The notes under the pieces: generated by a model | The model's database searches: none | The model's input: only the letters and a program-made list of their open reading frames with translations | Told to the model about the DNA's origin: nothing | Part shown: one piece after another, positions 1-6,002 of the stretch | How positions within the stretch are numbered: the stretch's first letter is position 1 | Layout: each line of letters begins with the position of its first letter | Assembly (NCBI GenBank): GCA_041192505.1 | Contig: JBEEMV010000171.1 | Span: 1 to 21,392, forward strand | Source of the DNA: CAIODY01 sp041192505 | GTDB lineage: Bacteria > Bacteroidota > Bacteroidia > Chitinophagales > CAIODY01 | Length of the DNA: 21,392 bases | Direction: 5' to 3' | Position numbers and translations under genes: made by a program

Positions 1-17
1 GATTTAGAACAATAAAA

Positions 18-452
18 GTGATAAAAAAAATTAGCATTATTAATGGCCCAAATCTAAATCTGTTAGGAAACAGAGAAACCATAATTTATGGTAATTCAAG
101 TTTAGAAGATATTAATTTGAATTTAAAAAATAAATTTCCTGAAATTGAATTCTCATTTTATCAATCTAATAATGAAGATGAATTAGTTAATGCTATTCAG
201 GATGCTGGTGAAAATTGTGATGCTTTAATAATCAATGCTGGTGCTTATTCACATACATCAATTGCAATTGCGGATGCTATTTCAGCTATTAATATCTCAA
301 CTATTTCAGTACATATAAGCAATATTTATAAACGAGAAGAATACAGGCATATAGATTTAATTTCAGAAAAATGCGAAGGTGCAATTATTGGATTGGGAAC
401 AATAGGTTACGAATTAGCAGTAGAATGTATAATTGAAAAAAATAAAAAATGA
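18..452 (+). CDS. aroQ: Type II 3-dehydroquinate dehydratase
   Basis: Cytoplasmic shikimate-pathway enzyme that dehydrates 3-dehydroquinate to 3-dehydroshikimate. The 144 residues are the usual length of the type II family. Visible signatures are GPNLNLLG at residues 10-17, Arg19 and the catalytic-loop Tyr24, NAGAYSHT around 73-80 (Asn73, His79), and VHISN with the expected catalytic His99, followed by REEYRH with Arg110. The usual QSNHEGE stretch reads QSNNEDE here. The start is a GTG at 18; the few upstream bases in the window have no in-frame stop, so an earlier start cannot be excluded, but this start gives the standard N-terminus. The stop overlaps the next gene by four bases (ATGA), which suggests translational coupling. 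Confidence 0.95.
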   Translation: MIKKISIINGPNLNLLGNRETIIYGNSSLEDINLNLKNKFPEIEFSFYQSNNEDELVNAIQDAGENCDALIINAGAYSHTSIAIADAISAINISTISVHISNIYKREEYRHIDLISEKCEGAIIGLGTIGYELAVECIIEKNKK

Positions 453-805
453 CTATAAAAGAAAAGAAAGAACAGATTCAGTTAATTATAAAAGATTTAT
501 TTTTTTTAAGTGAATCTGATTATCCATGGTTAATCTCCGAAAAATTTTCGTTGGATGATGTTATTACCGAACAACAAATTGATACAGATATTTTTTTTGA
601 AAAATTAACTCACCCCATTGATATGGTGGATGATTTTATGCGAACTCAATCTGAAAAATATCAAGAGCTGCATGATTTTTTAAAAGAAAATTTCACTACT
701 ATTTTTATAACTAAACATGGTAGAATAAAGCGGCCTCTTATTATTGAATTAAAAGACGAGGAGAATGGAAAACTTTATCTAACAACATTTAGCATTGAAA
801 CATAA
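449..805 (+). CDS. Small NuiA-like (nuclease A inhibitor family) protein, putative
   Basis: A 118-residue acidic cytoplasmic protein with no signal peptide or membrane segment. The segment LSESDYPW near residues 20-27 and the general size and charge resemble the nuclease A inhibitor (NuiA) family, which in cyanobacteria binds a secreted DNA/RNA non-specific nuclease; this match is from memory of the motif and is moderate only. The gene starts inside the aroQ stop codon (ATGA overlap), so the two genes are co-transcribed, although no functional link to the shikimate pathway is evident. No nuclease gene is visible in the window. Two hairpins follow the stop, so it ends the transcript. Confidence 0.75.
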   Translation: MTIKEKKEQIQLIIKDLFFLSESDYPWLISEKFSLDDVITEQQIDTDIFFEKLTHPIDMVDDFMRTQSEKYQELHDFLKENFTTIFITKHGRIKRPLIIELKDEENGKLYLTTFSIET

Positions 806-848
806 TTGTAAACGTTTATAAAAGAATAAACCAAAGCCAATTGTCGTA

Positions 849-880
849 AAAAAGCCTTATCAAATTTGATGAGGCTTTTT
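849..880 (+). terminator. Rho-independent terminator after aroQ/NuiA-like pair
   Basis: Left arm AAAAAGCCTTATCA (849-862), loop AATT, right arm TGATGAGGCTTTTT (867-880) with one T/G wobble pair, followed by more T. It lies 43 bases after the upstream stop codon. Confidence 0.8.
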
Positions 881-903
881 TATATCTAAAAATACGAGCA
901 AAA

Positions 904-930
904 AAAAAGCATCCTAATTGGATGCTTTTT
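904..930. terminator. Bidirectional terminator between convergent transcripts
   Basis: Perfect stem AAAAAGCATCC / GGATGCTTTTT with loop TAATT. A-tracts on the left and T-tracts on the right let it act on both strands: as a second terminator for the aroQ transcript and, on the minus strand, 20 bases beyond the stop of the small KA-rich gene. Confidence 0.8.
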
Positions 931-949
931 AGTCTTTTGTCGCAAAGAA

Positions 950-1069
950 TTATTTTTTCTTTGGAGCAGCTTTTTTTGCTGGAGCAGCTTTTTTCGCTGG
1001 AGCAGCTTTTTTTGCTGGAGCAGCCTTTTTAGCGGCAGCTTTTTTTGGAGCAGCTTTTTTAGTAGCCAT
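950..1069 (-). CDS. Very short Lys/Ala/Pro-rich histone-H1-like basic protein (39 aa)
   Basis: A 39-codon reading frame that starts MATKKAAPKK, consists almost only of Ala, Lys and Pro, and ends in KKK. Three consecutive AAPAKK units are followed by AAPKKK. It has no acidic residue. Composition resembles the C-terminal tails of histone H1 and the small H1-like proteins of Bacteroidota and Chlamydiae, so nucleic-acid binding (DNA or ribosomal RNA) is a reasonable inference. It begins about 100 bases after rpmA on the same strand, with no clear terminator between, and is followed 20 bases downstream by a perfect bidirectional terminator. It is therefore probably the last gene of the rplU-rpmA transcript, or has its own weak promoter in the gap. 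Its first five residues match those of the divergent small gene at 2024. Confidence 0.75.
   Translation of the reverse strand: MATKKAAPKKAAAKKAAPAKKAAPAKKAAPAKKAAPKKK
971..1024 (-). repeat. Three tandem 18-bp units encoding AAPAKK
   Basis: Three near-identical 18-base units inside the KA-rich gene, differing only at one third-codon position (GCA versus GCG). Shorter, less perfect units flank them on both sides. Copy number could vary by slippage. Confidence 0.85.
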
Positions 1070-1170
1070 GATCTTTGGTTTTTTGTTTTGGTTAAAAAAT
1101 GGTTATTTGAAACTTTGCTCTAATATCACATCGGAGCAGAGGGGCTTCCTTAATAATGGTTAAAAAGAAC

Positions 1171-1428
1171 TTATGCTTGTTCTAAAATGCTAACAAATGA
1201 TTTATCATTTGCTTTACGTTTAAATTGTACCACACCAGCTTTTAATGCAAATAATGTGTGATCTCTACCTATCCCTACATTATCACCAGGACAATGCACT
1301 GTACCTCTTTGACGTACAATTATATTACCAGCGATAGCTTTTTGACCGCCGAATATTTTTACTCCTAATCTTTTACTATGCGATTCACGTCCGTTCTTCG
1401 AACTACCTTCACCTTTCTTATGAGCCAT
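1171..1428 (-). CDS. rpmA: 50S ribosomal protein L27
   Basis: An 85-residue protein of the large ribosomal subunit, located near the peptidyl-transferase centre. The N-terminus MAHKKGEGSSKNGRES is the standard bacterial form without the cleaved extension found in Firmicutes. The signatures KRLGVKIFGGQ, AGNIIVRQRGT and NVGIGRDHTLFAL are all present. It follows rplU on the same strand after a 28-base gap, the classical L21-L27 pair. Confidence 0.98.
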   Translation of the reverse strand: MAHKKGEGSSKNGRESHSKRLGVKIFGGQKAIAGNIIVRQRGTVHCPGDNVGIGRDHTLFALKAGVVQFKRKANDKSFVSILEQA

Positions 1429-1456
1429 TTTATTTTACTATTTATTTTATTAAAAA

Positions 1457-1765
1457 TTATGCAATTGATTCAATCATTATTTTTGTGTACTGCTGACGGT
1501 GGTTATTATACTTTTGATAACCCTTTCTACGCTTTTTCTTAAACACAGCAACTTTTTCACCTTGCATGTGTTCTAAGATTTTTGCAGTAACTTTTGAATC
1601 TTTAACTAAAGGCATGCCTACTGTAATTTTACCATTGTTATCAAGTAACATAACATCTGAAAAATTAACTACATCACCTACGTTGCCTTCCAATCTATGG
1701 ATGCTAACTTCTTTACCTGCTTCTACTCGAAACTGTTGACCTAAAATTTTAACTATAGCGTTCAT
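1457..1765 (-). CDS. rplU: 50S ribosomal protein L21
   Basis: Large-subunit ribosomal protein that binds 23S rRNA. The 102-residue form starting MNAIVKILGQQFRVEAG is the family length and contains the usual GDVV, GMPLVKDSKV and KKRRKGYQKYNNHRQQYT stretches. The frame stays open for 50 more codons up to 1915, but that extension has no family similarity, and an excellent promoter (1788-1818) lies inside it with a predicted transcript start near 1784. The ATG at 1765 is therefore the start, with a leader of about 20 bases. rpmA follows. Confidence 0.96.
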   Translation of the reverse strand: MNAIVKILGQQFRVEAGKEVSIHRLEGNVGDVVNFSDVMLLDNNGKITVGMPLVKDSKVTAKILEHMQGEKVAVFKKKRRKGYQKYNNHRQQYTKIMIESIA

Positions 1766-1787
1766 TTCTTTTTTTGAATATTGACCG

Positions 1788-1818
1788 CAAAAATAATTTG
1801 ATTTTTTATATAAACAAA
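1788..1818 (-). promoter_or_regulatory. Bacteroidota-type promoter of rplU-rpmA
   Basis: On the minus strand, TTTG (1815-1818) is followed after 19 bases by TATTTTTG (1788-1795), an exact match to the phylum consensus TTTG-N19/20-TAnnTTTG. Predicted transcription begins about 19 bases before the rplU ATG. Confidence 0.75.
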
Positions 1819-2023
1819 CTTTTGTTAATTCTTTTTTGATAAAACATTCATCTATTTTTTCAAACCCAAAATACAGTTTTGGTAAAACATGATTTAAAAT
1901 TTCCGATTCAAACATACTATTATTTTTTCTGTTTGAAAAATTGAAATAAAAAAAATACTAAAAAATTTGTGTAATTGAAATTTGTGTTGAATTTTTACAC
2001 CACAAACAATAAAAAATTATTGT

Positions 2024-2257
2024 ATGGCAACTAAAAAAACCGCAACACCATCAAAGAAAGCAGCAAAGCCTACTAAGGCAGCTAGCAAAGCATCTGTACC
2101 TTCAAAAAAGGCAACGGCGAAAGCACCTAAGAAAAAAGGTAAATCGGATGAAGACGAAGAGTTTTTAAACATTGAAGACGACGAATTCAAAGTTGATGAT
2201 GATTCTGACATGAATATGTTCAGCGATCATTACGATGATGATGACGATGATTTTTAA
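2024..2257 (+). CDS. Small protein with lysine-rich head and aspartate-rich tail
   Basis: A 77-residue protein in two halves. Residues 1 to about 40 are Lys/Ala/Pro/Ser/Thr-rich (MATKKTATPSKKAAKPTK and onwards), like histone-H1 tails. Residues 41-77 are strongly acidic and end in a run of Asp followed by Phe. Similar bipartite small proteins occur in Bacteroidota and are usually left as hypothetical. The basic half could bind nucleic acid and the acidic tail could moderate this, but function is unknown. It diverges from rplU, and its MATKK start resembles the KA-rich protein at 950-1069. The real coding frame of pabB begins immediately after its stop codon. It is low-complexity but clearly coding, since the opposite-strand frame is only its complement. 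Confidence 0.8.
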   Translation: MATKKTATPSKKAAKPTKAASKASVPSKKATAKAPKKKGKSDEDEEFLNIEDDEFKVDDDSDMNMFSDHYDDDDDDF

Positions 2258-2309
2258 TTAATCCACTATTTACTATTAAAGTATTCGATAAAAATAATTT
2301 ACCTTTTTT

Positions 2310-2349
2310 ATCAAAAGAAAATGCCCTTCAATGGGCATTTTCTTTTGAT
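2310..2349 (+). promoter_or_regulatory. Perfect 17-bp inverted repeat inside the pabB N-terminal coding frame
   Basis: Arms 2310-2326 and 2333-2349 are exact reverse complements around a six-base loop (TTCAAT). The core is GCCC/GGGC followed by a U-rich right arm (ATTTTCTTTT), so the element looks like a terminator for the small gene at 2024-2257. It also lies within the open frame that encodes the conserved start of PabB. It could attenuate pabB transcription or hide its translation start. Confidence 0.6.
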
Positions 2350-2358
2350 GTATGTTGC

Positions 2359-3552
2359 ATGTTAGATAATAATGGCTACACTAATTACCCATTTCAAAAA
2401 AATGAATTCATAATTGCAGCTGGGGTAAAAAAAGAAATACGAATTGTAAACGATGGCGATGCTTTTCATCAATTTGAAAAATTTAAAAATGAAAATAAGA
2501 ATGAATTTATTTTTGGATTTTTTACTTACGATTTAAAAAATGAAATAGAAAAACTAAGCTCTACAAACCCCGACTACATTAATTTTCCTGCTTTATATTT
2601 TTTTGTACCACTGCATATTATCAAAATAAATTCAGCTACAATTGAAATTAAAAGTGATGCAATAAATGATATTTTAGAAGCTATAAAAAATTGTAGTTCA
2701 GATTTAATTTCAAGCAAAAAAAAATCAATTCAATTTAATCAACGCACTTCAAAAGCACAATACATAAGAGATGTAGATGATTTAAAAAAGCATATTAAAA
2801 ACGGAACTATTTATGAAATAAATTATTGTCAAGAGTTTTTTGCTGAAGATGTTGCAATAAATCCGATTGAAATTTTCCGAAAATTGAATACCAAAAATGG
2901 TGGTTCATTTTCATCTTATTTCAAATTGAATAAACTTCATGCTTTATGCACAAGCCCCGAAAGATTTATTTGCAAACAAGGTGAAAAAATAATTTCGCAG
3001 CCTATAAAAGGAACAAAAAAAATTGGCACAACAGAAAAGGAAAATGCATTATTAAAACAAGAACTTTTTAATGATGAAAAAGAACGAGCAGAAAATGTGA
3101 TGATAGTAGATTTGGTAAGAAATGATTTAGCAAAAAGTGCTATTACAGGTAGTGTAAAAGTGGATGAATTGTTTGGCATCTATTCTTATAAAACTGTGCA
3201 TCAAATGATTTCAACAATATCAGCAATAAAAAAAGAAACCATTAATGAAGTTGAAATAATTAAAAATGCGTTTCCAATGGGAAGCATGACTGGTGCACCA
3301 AAATATACAGCCATGCAATTAATTGAAAAGTATGAAAAAATAAAACGTGGATTGTATAGCGGCACCATTGGCTATTTTGAGCCCAATGGCGATTTTGATT
3401 TTAATGTAGTAATAAGAACTTTACTTTATAATGAAGCAAAAAAATATTTATCTTACTCAACAGGAAGTGCTATAACTTTAGATGCTGAAGCCGAAAAAGA
3501 ATATGAAGAATGTTTACTTAAAGCAACTTCATTATTCGAAATTTTTAATTAA
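2359..3552 (+). CDS. pabB: Aminodeoxychorismate synthase component I (PabB), chorismate-binding enzyme; N-terminus probably extends upstream
   Basis: Converts chorismate and ammonia to 4-amino-4-deoxychorismate for folate synthesis. The chorismate-binding domain is complete: PERF, QPIKGT (Lys217, the lysine typical of PabB where anthranilate synthase has Ala), ERAENVMIVDLVRNDLAK, HQMISTISA, GSMTGAPK, GLYSGTIGY and STGSAITLDA, then the C-terminal YEECLLKA. The listed ATG gives 397 residues, but the frame is open back to 2251 and the upstream codons read as the missing PabB N-terminus (IKVFDKNNLPF, then ENALQWAFSFDVCC, leading into MLDNNGY). No ATG, GTG or TTG is present there, so an ATT at 2275 (425 residues) or 2257 is the likely real start. 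The DUF2130 gene follows after 17 bases. PabA and PabC are not in the window. Confidence 0.93.
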   Translation: MLDNNGYTNYPFQKNEFIIAAGVKKEIRIVNDGDAFHQFEKFKNENKNEFIFGFFTYDLKNEIEKLSSTNPDYINFPALYFFVPLHIIKINSATIEIKSDAINDILEAIKNCSSDLISSKKKSIQFNQRTSKAQYIRDVDDLKKHIKNGTIYEINYCQEFFAEDVAINPIEIFRKLNTKNGGSFSSYFKLNKLHALCTSPERFICKQGEKIISQPIKGTKKIGTTEKENALLKQELFNDEKERAENVMIVDLVRNDLAKSAITGSVKVDELFGIYSYKTVHQMISTISAIKKETINEVEIIKNAFPMGSMTGAPKYTAMQLIEKYEKIKRGLYSGTIGYFEPNGDFDFNVVIRTLLYNEAKKYLSYSTGSAITLDAEAEKEYEECLLKATSLFEIFN

Positions 3553-3569
3553 AAACGATTACAGAATAT

Positions 3570-4814
3570 ATGCAAAACTCAATTATATGCCCAAGTTGTC
3601 ATCACGAATTTAGTGTTGAAAAAGTGATTGAAACTCAAGTGAGAGAAGGCATCCAGAAACAAGTATTGGAGCAGCAAAAAAAAATGCAACAACAATTTGA
3701 AGCCAAACAAAATGAATTATTAGAAAAAGAAAAAAAGTTTGAATTAGCTAAGCAAAATGAAAATGAAATTTTTCAAAAAAAATTATTGGAACGTGAAGCC
3801 ATTATAAAAAAACAAATAGAAGAAAAATCTGCCAATGATTTTCATGAAAAAATGAAATTATTAGAAGATGAAAACAGAAAAAAAGAAGAGCAATTAAAAG
3901 TGGCAAGAACACTTGAATTAGAATTTAGAAAAAAAACACAGGAGTTAGTAGAGAAGCAGGAAACCATGGAATTGGAAGTGCAAAGAAAAATGGATGCCGA
4001 AAGAAAATTAATTGAAGAATCGGCAAGAAAAAAAGAAGCTGAAAGCCAGTTTATGAAACTGAATGAAAAAGATTTATTGATTCAAACTTTGCAAAAAAAT
4101 TTGGATGAAATGAATAGAAAAGTTGAACAAGGAAGTATGCAATCGCAAGGCGAAACACAAGAAATAGCATTAGAGAATTTATTGCAAACTACATTTCCAT
4201 TTGATAAGATTGAAGAAGTAGGCAAAGGTGTAAGAGGTGCTGATTGTATTCAATTAATCAGAAATAATACAGGCAAAGAATGTGGCAAAATAATTTATGA
4301 AAGCAAGCGTACAAAAGATTTTAAACAAGAATGGATTGATAAATTAAAAGCAGATATGCGCAATGCAAAAGCTGATGTAGCAGTTATTGTAACCGAAACA
4401 ATGCCAAAAGATTTAGATCAATTTGGATTAAAAGATGATGTGTGGATTTGCAATTTTAATGAAGTAAGAGCATTGGCAACGGTATTAAGAAATGGTGTTA
4501 TAAAAATTGAACAAGCAAAAGCATCGCAAGAAAACAAAGGCGATAAAATGCATACTTTGTATGATTATTTAATTGGCAACGAATTTTACAATCATATTTC
4601 GGCTGTTGTACAAGGATTTACAGCCATGAAAGCTGCTTTAGAAAAAGAAAAAGCTGCTATGAATAAACTTTGGAAAGAACGAGAAAAACAAATTGAATTG
4701 GTATCGTTAAACACCACATCAATGTATGGCTCAATACAAGGTATTGCTGGTAATTCGGTAAAAGAAATTGAACAATTAGAATTAGGAAATTCATCGCAAA
4801 ATTTAATTGAATAA
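3570..4814 (+). CDS. DUF2130 family coiled-coil protein with nuclease-like core
   Basis: A 414-residue protein in three parts. At the N-terminus a CPSCHHEF motif (Cys7, Cys10) looks like half of a zinc ribbon. Residues about 20-200 are a long Glu/Lys/Gln-rich coiled coil. The C-terminal part matches the DUF2130 type and contains Asp225 in GADC and Glu244-Ser-Lys246 in YESKRTK, a spacing like the PD-(D/E)xK nuclease fold. The downstream segment ADVAVIVTETMP and the helix-rich tail also fit the family. Function is unproven; a DNA-processing or DNA-binding role is an inference from the residue pattern. It follows pabB by 17 bases, probably in one transcript, and precedes the self-controlled marR promoter. 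No signal peptide or membrane segment. Confidence 0.88.
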   Translation: MQNSIICPSCHHEFSVEKVIETQVREGIQKQVLEQQKKMQQQFEAKQNELLEKEKKFELAKQNENEIFQKKLLEREAIIKKQIEEKSANDFHEKMKLLEDENRKKEEQLKVARTLELEFRKKTQELVEKQETMELEVQRKMDAERKLIEESARKKEAESQFMKLNEKDLLIQTLQKNLDEMNRKVEQGSMQSQGETQEIALENLLQTTFPFDKIEEVGKGVRGADCIQLIRNNTGKECGKIIYESKRTKDFKQEWIDKLKADMRNAKADVAVIVTETMPKDLDQFGLKDDVWICNFNEVRALATVLRNGVIKIEQAKASQENKGDKMHTLYDYLIGNEFYNHISAVVQGFTAMKAALEKEKAAMNKLWKEREKQIELVSLNTTSMYGSIQGIAGNSVKEIEQLELGNSSQNLIE

Positions 4815-4818
4815 AATA

Positions 4819-4836
4819 TAGTTGTATATACAACTA
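4819..4836. promoter_or_regulatory. Palindromic operator before marR
   Basis: TAGTTGTATATACAACTA is a perfect 18-bp palindrome. It covers the -33 region of the marR promoter, where a bound dimer would block RNA polymerase. A close copy precedes yceI at 5339-5356. This size and symmetry is typical of MarR dimer sites. Confidence 0.75.
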
Positions 4837-4851
4837 ATTGTATTATCTTTG
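4821..4851 (+). promoter_or_regulatory. Promoter of marR
   Basis: GTTG (4821-4824), 19 bases, then TATCTTTG (4844-4851), matching the Bacteroidota TTTG / TAnnTTTG consensus with one change in the -33 element. The -33 element lies inside the palindrome. Predicted leader about 19 bases. Confidence 0.72.
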
Positions 4852-4873
4852 CATCATCATTACAAAAACAGAT

Positions 4874-5323
4874 ATGAAATTTTCTGAAGAAATAAAATCT
4901 ACAAGGTTTGAAAGCGAAGCTCAAAAAGCCGTTTTAAACGCCATGTTTACAGGTAATTATTACTCGGCAAATGGAGGAAAATTTTTCAAAAAACATGATT
5001 TATCTACAGAACAATACAATGTTTTAAGAATTTTAAGAGGCAGCAACCCCACCAAATTATGCTTAAAAGATATTACTTCCAGAATGTTAGATAAAAATTC
5101 GAACACATCAAGGATTGTAAAAAAATTAGAAACAAAAAAATTAATTGATATTGCTGGACATGATACTGACAAGCGATTTTATCAAATTGGTATCAGCAAA
5201 AAAGGTTTAGATTTATTAGCTAAAATAGATATTGAATTTAAAAATAATCCGCCACACAAAGCATTTTTAACAGAAAGCGAAGCCAAAAAATTAAACGATT
5301 TATTAGATAAAATGAGAGGTTAA
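4874..5323 (+). CDS. MarR-family winged-helix transcription regulator
   Basis: A 149-residue dimeric DNA-binding regulator. The order is an N-terminal dimerisation helix (EEIKSTRFESEAQKAVLNAMFTG), then LSTEQYNVLRILRGS, a recognition region DITSRMLDKNSNTSRIVKKLETKKLI, a wing with DTDKRFYQIGISKKGLDLL, and a C-terminal helix returning to the dimer interface. The ATG at 4874 is preferred to an upstream frame opening because the promoter and palindrome lie before it. An identical-type palindrome stands before this gene and before yceI, 58 bases downstream, so it probably represses both and itself. The ligand is not predictable; related regulators of YceI genes respond to redox or lipophilic stress. 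Confidence 0.92.
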   Translation: MKFSEEIKSTRFESEAQKAVLNAMFTGNYYSANGGKFFKKHDLSTEQYNVLRILRGSNPTKLCLKDITSRMLDKNSNTSRIVKKLETKKLIDIAGHDTDKRFYQIGISKKGLDLLAKIDIEFKNNPPHKAFLTESEAKKLNDLLDKMRG

Positions 5324-5338
5324 TTTTTTTTGAATAAA

Positions 5339-5356
5339 TAGTTGTACATACAATTA
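5339..5356. promoter_or_regulatory. Second MarR-type operator, before yceI
   Basis: TAGTTGTACATACAATTA differs from the marR palindrome at two of 18 positions (central T to C, and C to T in the right arm). It lies 25 bases before the yceI ATG, consistent with control by the neighbouring MarR protein. Confidence 0.7.
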
Positions 5357-5381
5357 AATTAAAAAACAAACAATAAATATT

Positions 5382-5915
5382 ATGACAAAAATTAAATGGG
5401 CATTAGACCCAACACACAGCGAAATTAATTTCAGAATAAAACATTTGATGATTACAAATGTATCGGGCAGTTTTTCAAAATTTGATGCTTCAATAGAATC
5501 GGATGATGATAATTTTACCAATGCTGTAGTGAGTTTCAGCGCTGATGTTAATTCTATCAACACTAATAATGAACAACGTGATGGACATTTAAAATCGGGT
5601 GATTTTTTTAATGCCGAAACCTACCCTACTATTAAATTTGAATCAACAAAATTTGAAAAATCTAATGATGGAAATTTTTCGGTATCGGGAGATTTAACCA
5701 TTAAAGATGTTACAAAATCTGTAACACTTGATGTTGAATTAGGAGGAATAACCAAAGACCCTTGGGGCAATACAAAAGCAGGTTTTACCATTACTGGCAA
5801 AATAAACAGAACGCATTGGAATTTATCATGGAATGCAGCGTTAGAAACTGGCGGTGTAATGGTTTCGGAAGAAGTGAAAATTAATGCTGAAGTTCAGTTT
5901 GTGAAACAAGCGTAA
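5382..5915 (+). CDS. YceI-family lipocalin-like polyisoprenoid-binding protein
   Basis: A 177-residue single-domain protein of the YceI family, an extended lipocalin-like beta barrel that binds isoprenoid chains such as ubiquinone or menaquinone tails. It opens with WALDPTHSEINFRIKHLMITNVSGSFSKFD, the family signature, and carries FFNAETYPTIKFES, GDLTIKDVTKSVTLDVE, PWGNTKAGFTITGKINR and the ending VSEEVKINAEVQF. Unlike E. coli YceI it has no signal peptide, so it is presumably cytoplasmic, as is common for Bacteroidota copies next to marR genes. A MarR-type operator precedes it and a hairpin terminator follows 21 bases after its stop. Confidence 0.95.
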   Translation: MTKIKWALDPTHSEINFRIKHLMITNVSGSFSKFDASIESDDDNFTNAVVSFSADVNSINTNNEQRDGHLKSGDFFNAETYPTIKFESTKFEKSNDGNFSVSGDLTIKDVTKSVTLDVELGGITKDPWGNTKAGFTITGKINRTHWNLSWNAALETGGVMVSEEVKINAEVQFVKQA

Positions 5916-5936
5916 TAATTTTTATCCCAAATTATC

Positions 5937-5975
5937 AAAATGCAATTGTTGAAATTCAGCAATTGCATTTTTTTT
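5937..5975 (+). terminator. Terminator after yceI
   Basis: Stem AAAATGCAATTG / CAATTGCATTTT (arms 5937-5948 and 5960-5971) with an 11-base loop, followed by more T. A second, related hairpin (ATGCAATT-AA-AATTGCAT, 5976-5993) follows directly; see findings. Confidence 0.75.
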
Positions 5976-5990
5976 ATGCAATTAAAATTG

Positions 5991-5998
5991 CATTTTTG
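5991..5998 (+). promoter_or_regulatory. Possible -7 element of the aminotransferase gene
   Basis: CATTTTTG matches TAnnTTTG at all but the first base, with TTTT 19 bases upstream in place of TTTG. It ends four bases before the ATG, so transcription from it would give a leaderless mRNA. It overlaps a hairpin arm, so the match may be chance. Confidence 0.3.
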
Positions 5999-6002
5999 CA
6001 GT

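Noticed and set aside
1973..2012. Promoter of the small gene at 2024
   Set aside because: TTTG motifs are present, but the best -7 candidate (AATTTTTA) misses two of six informative bases, so it is not listed as a feature.
2017..2211. Minus-strand frame rich in Ser and Ala opposite the 2024-2257 gene
   Set aside because: It is the complement of the low-complexity Lys/Asp codons of the real gene.
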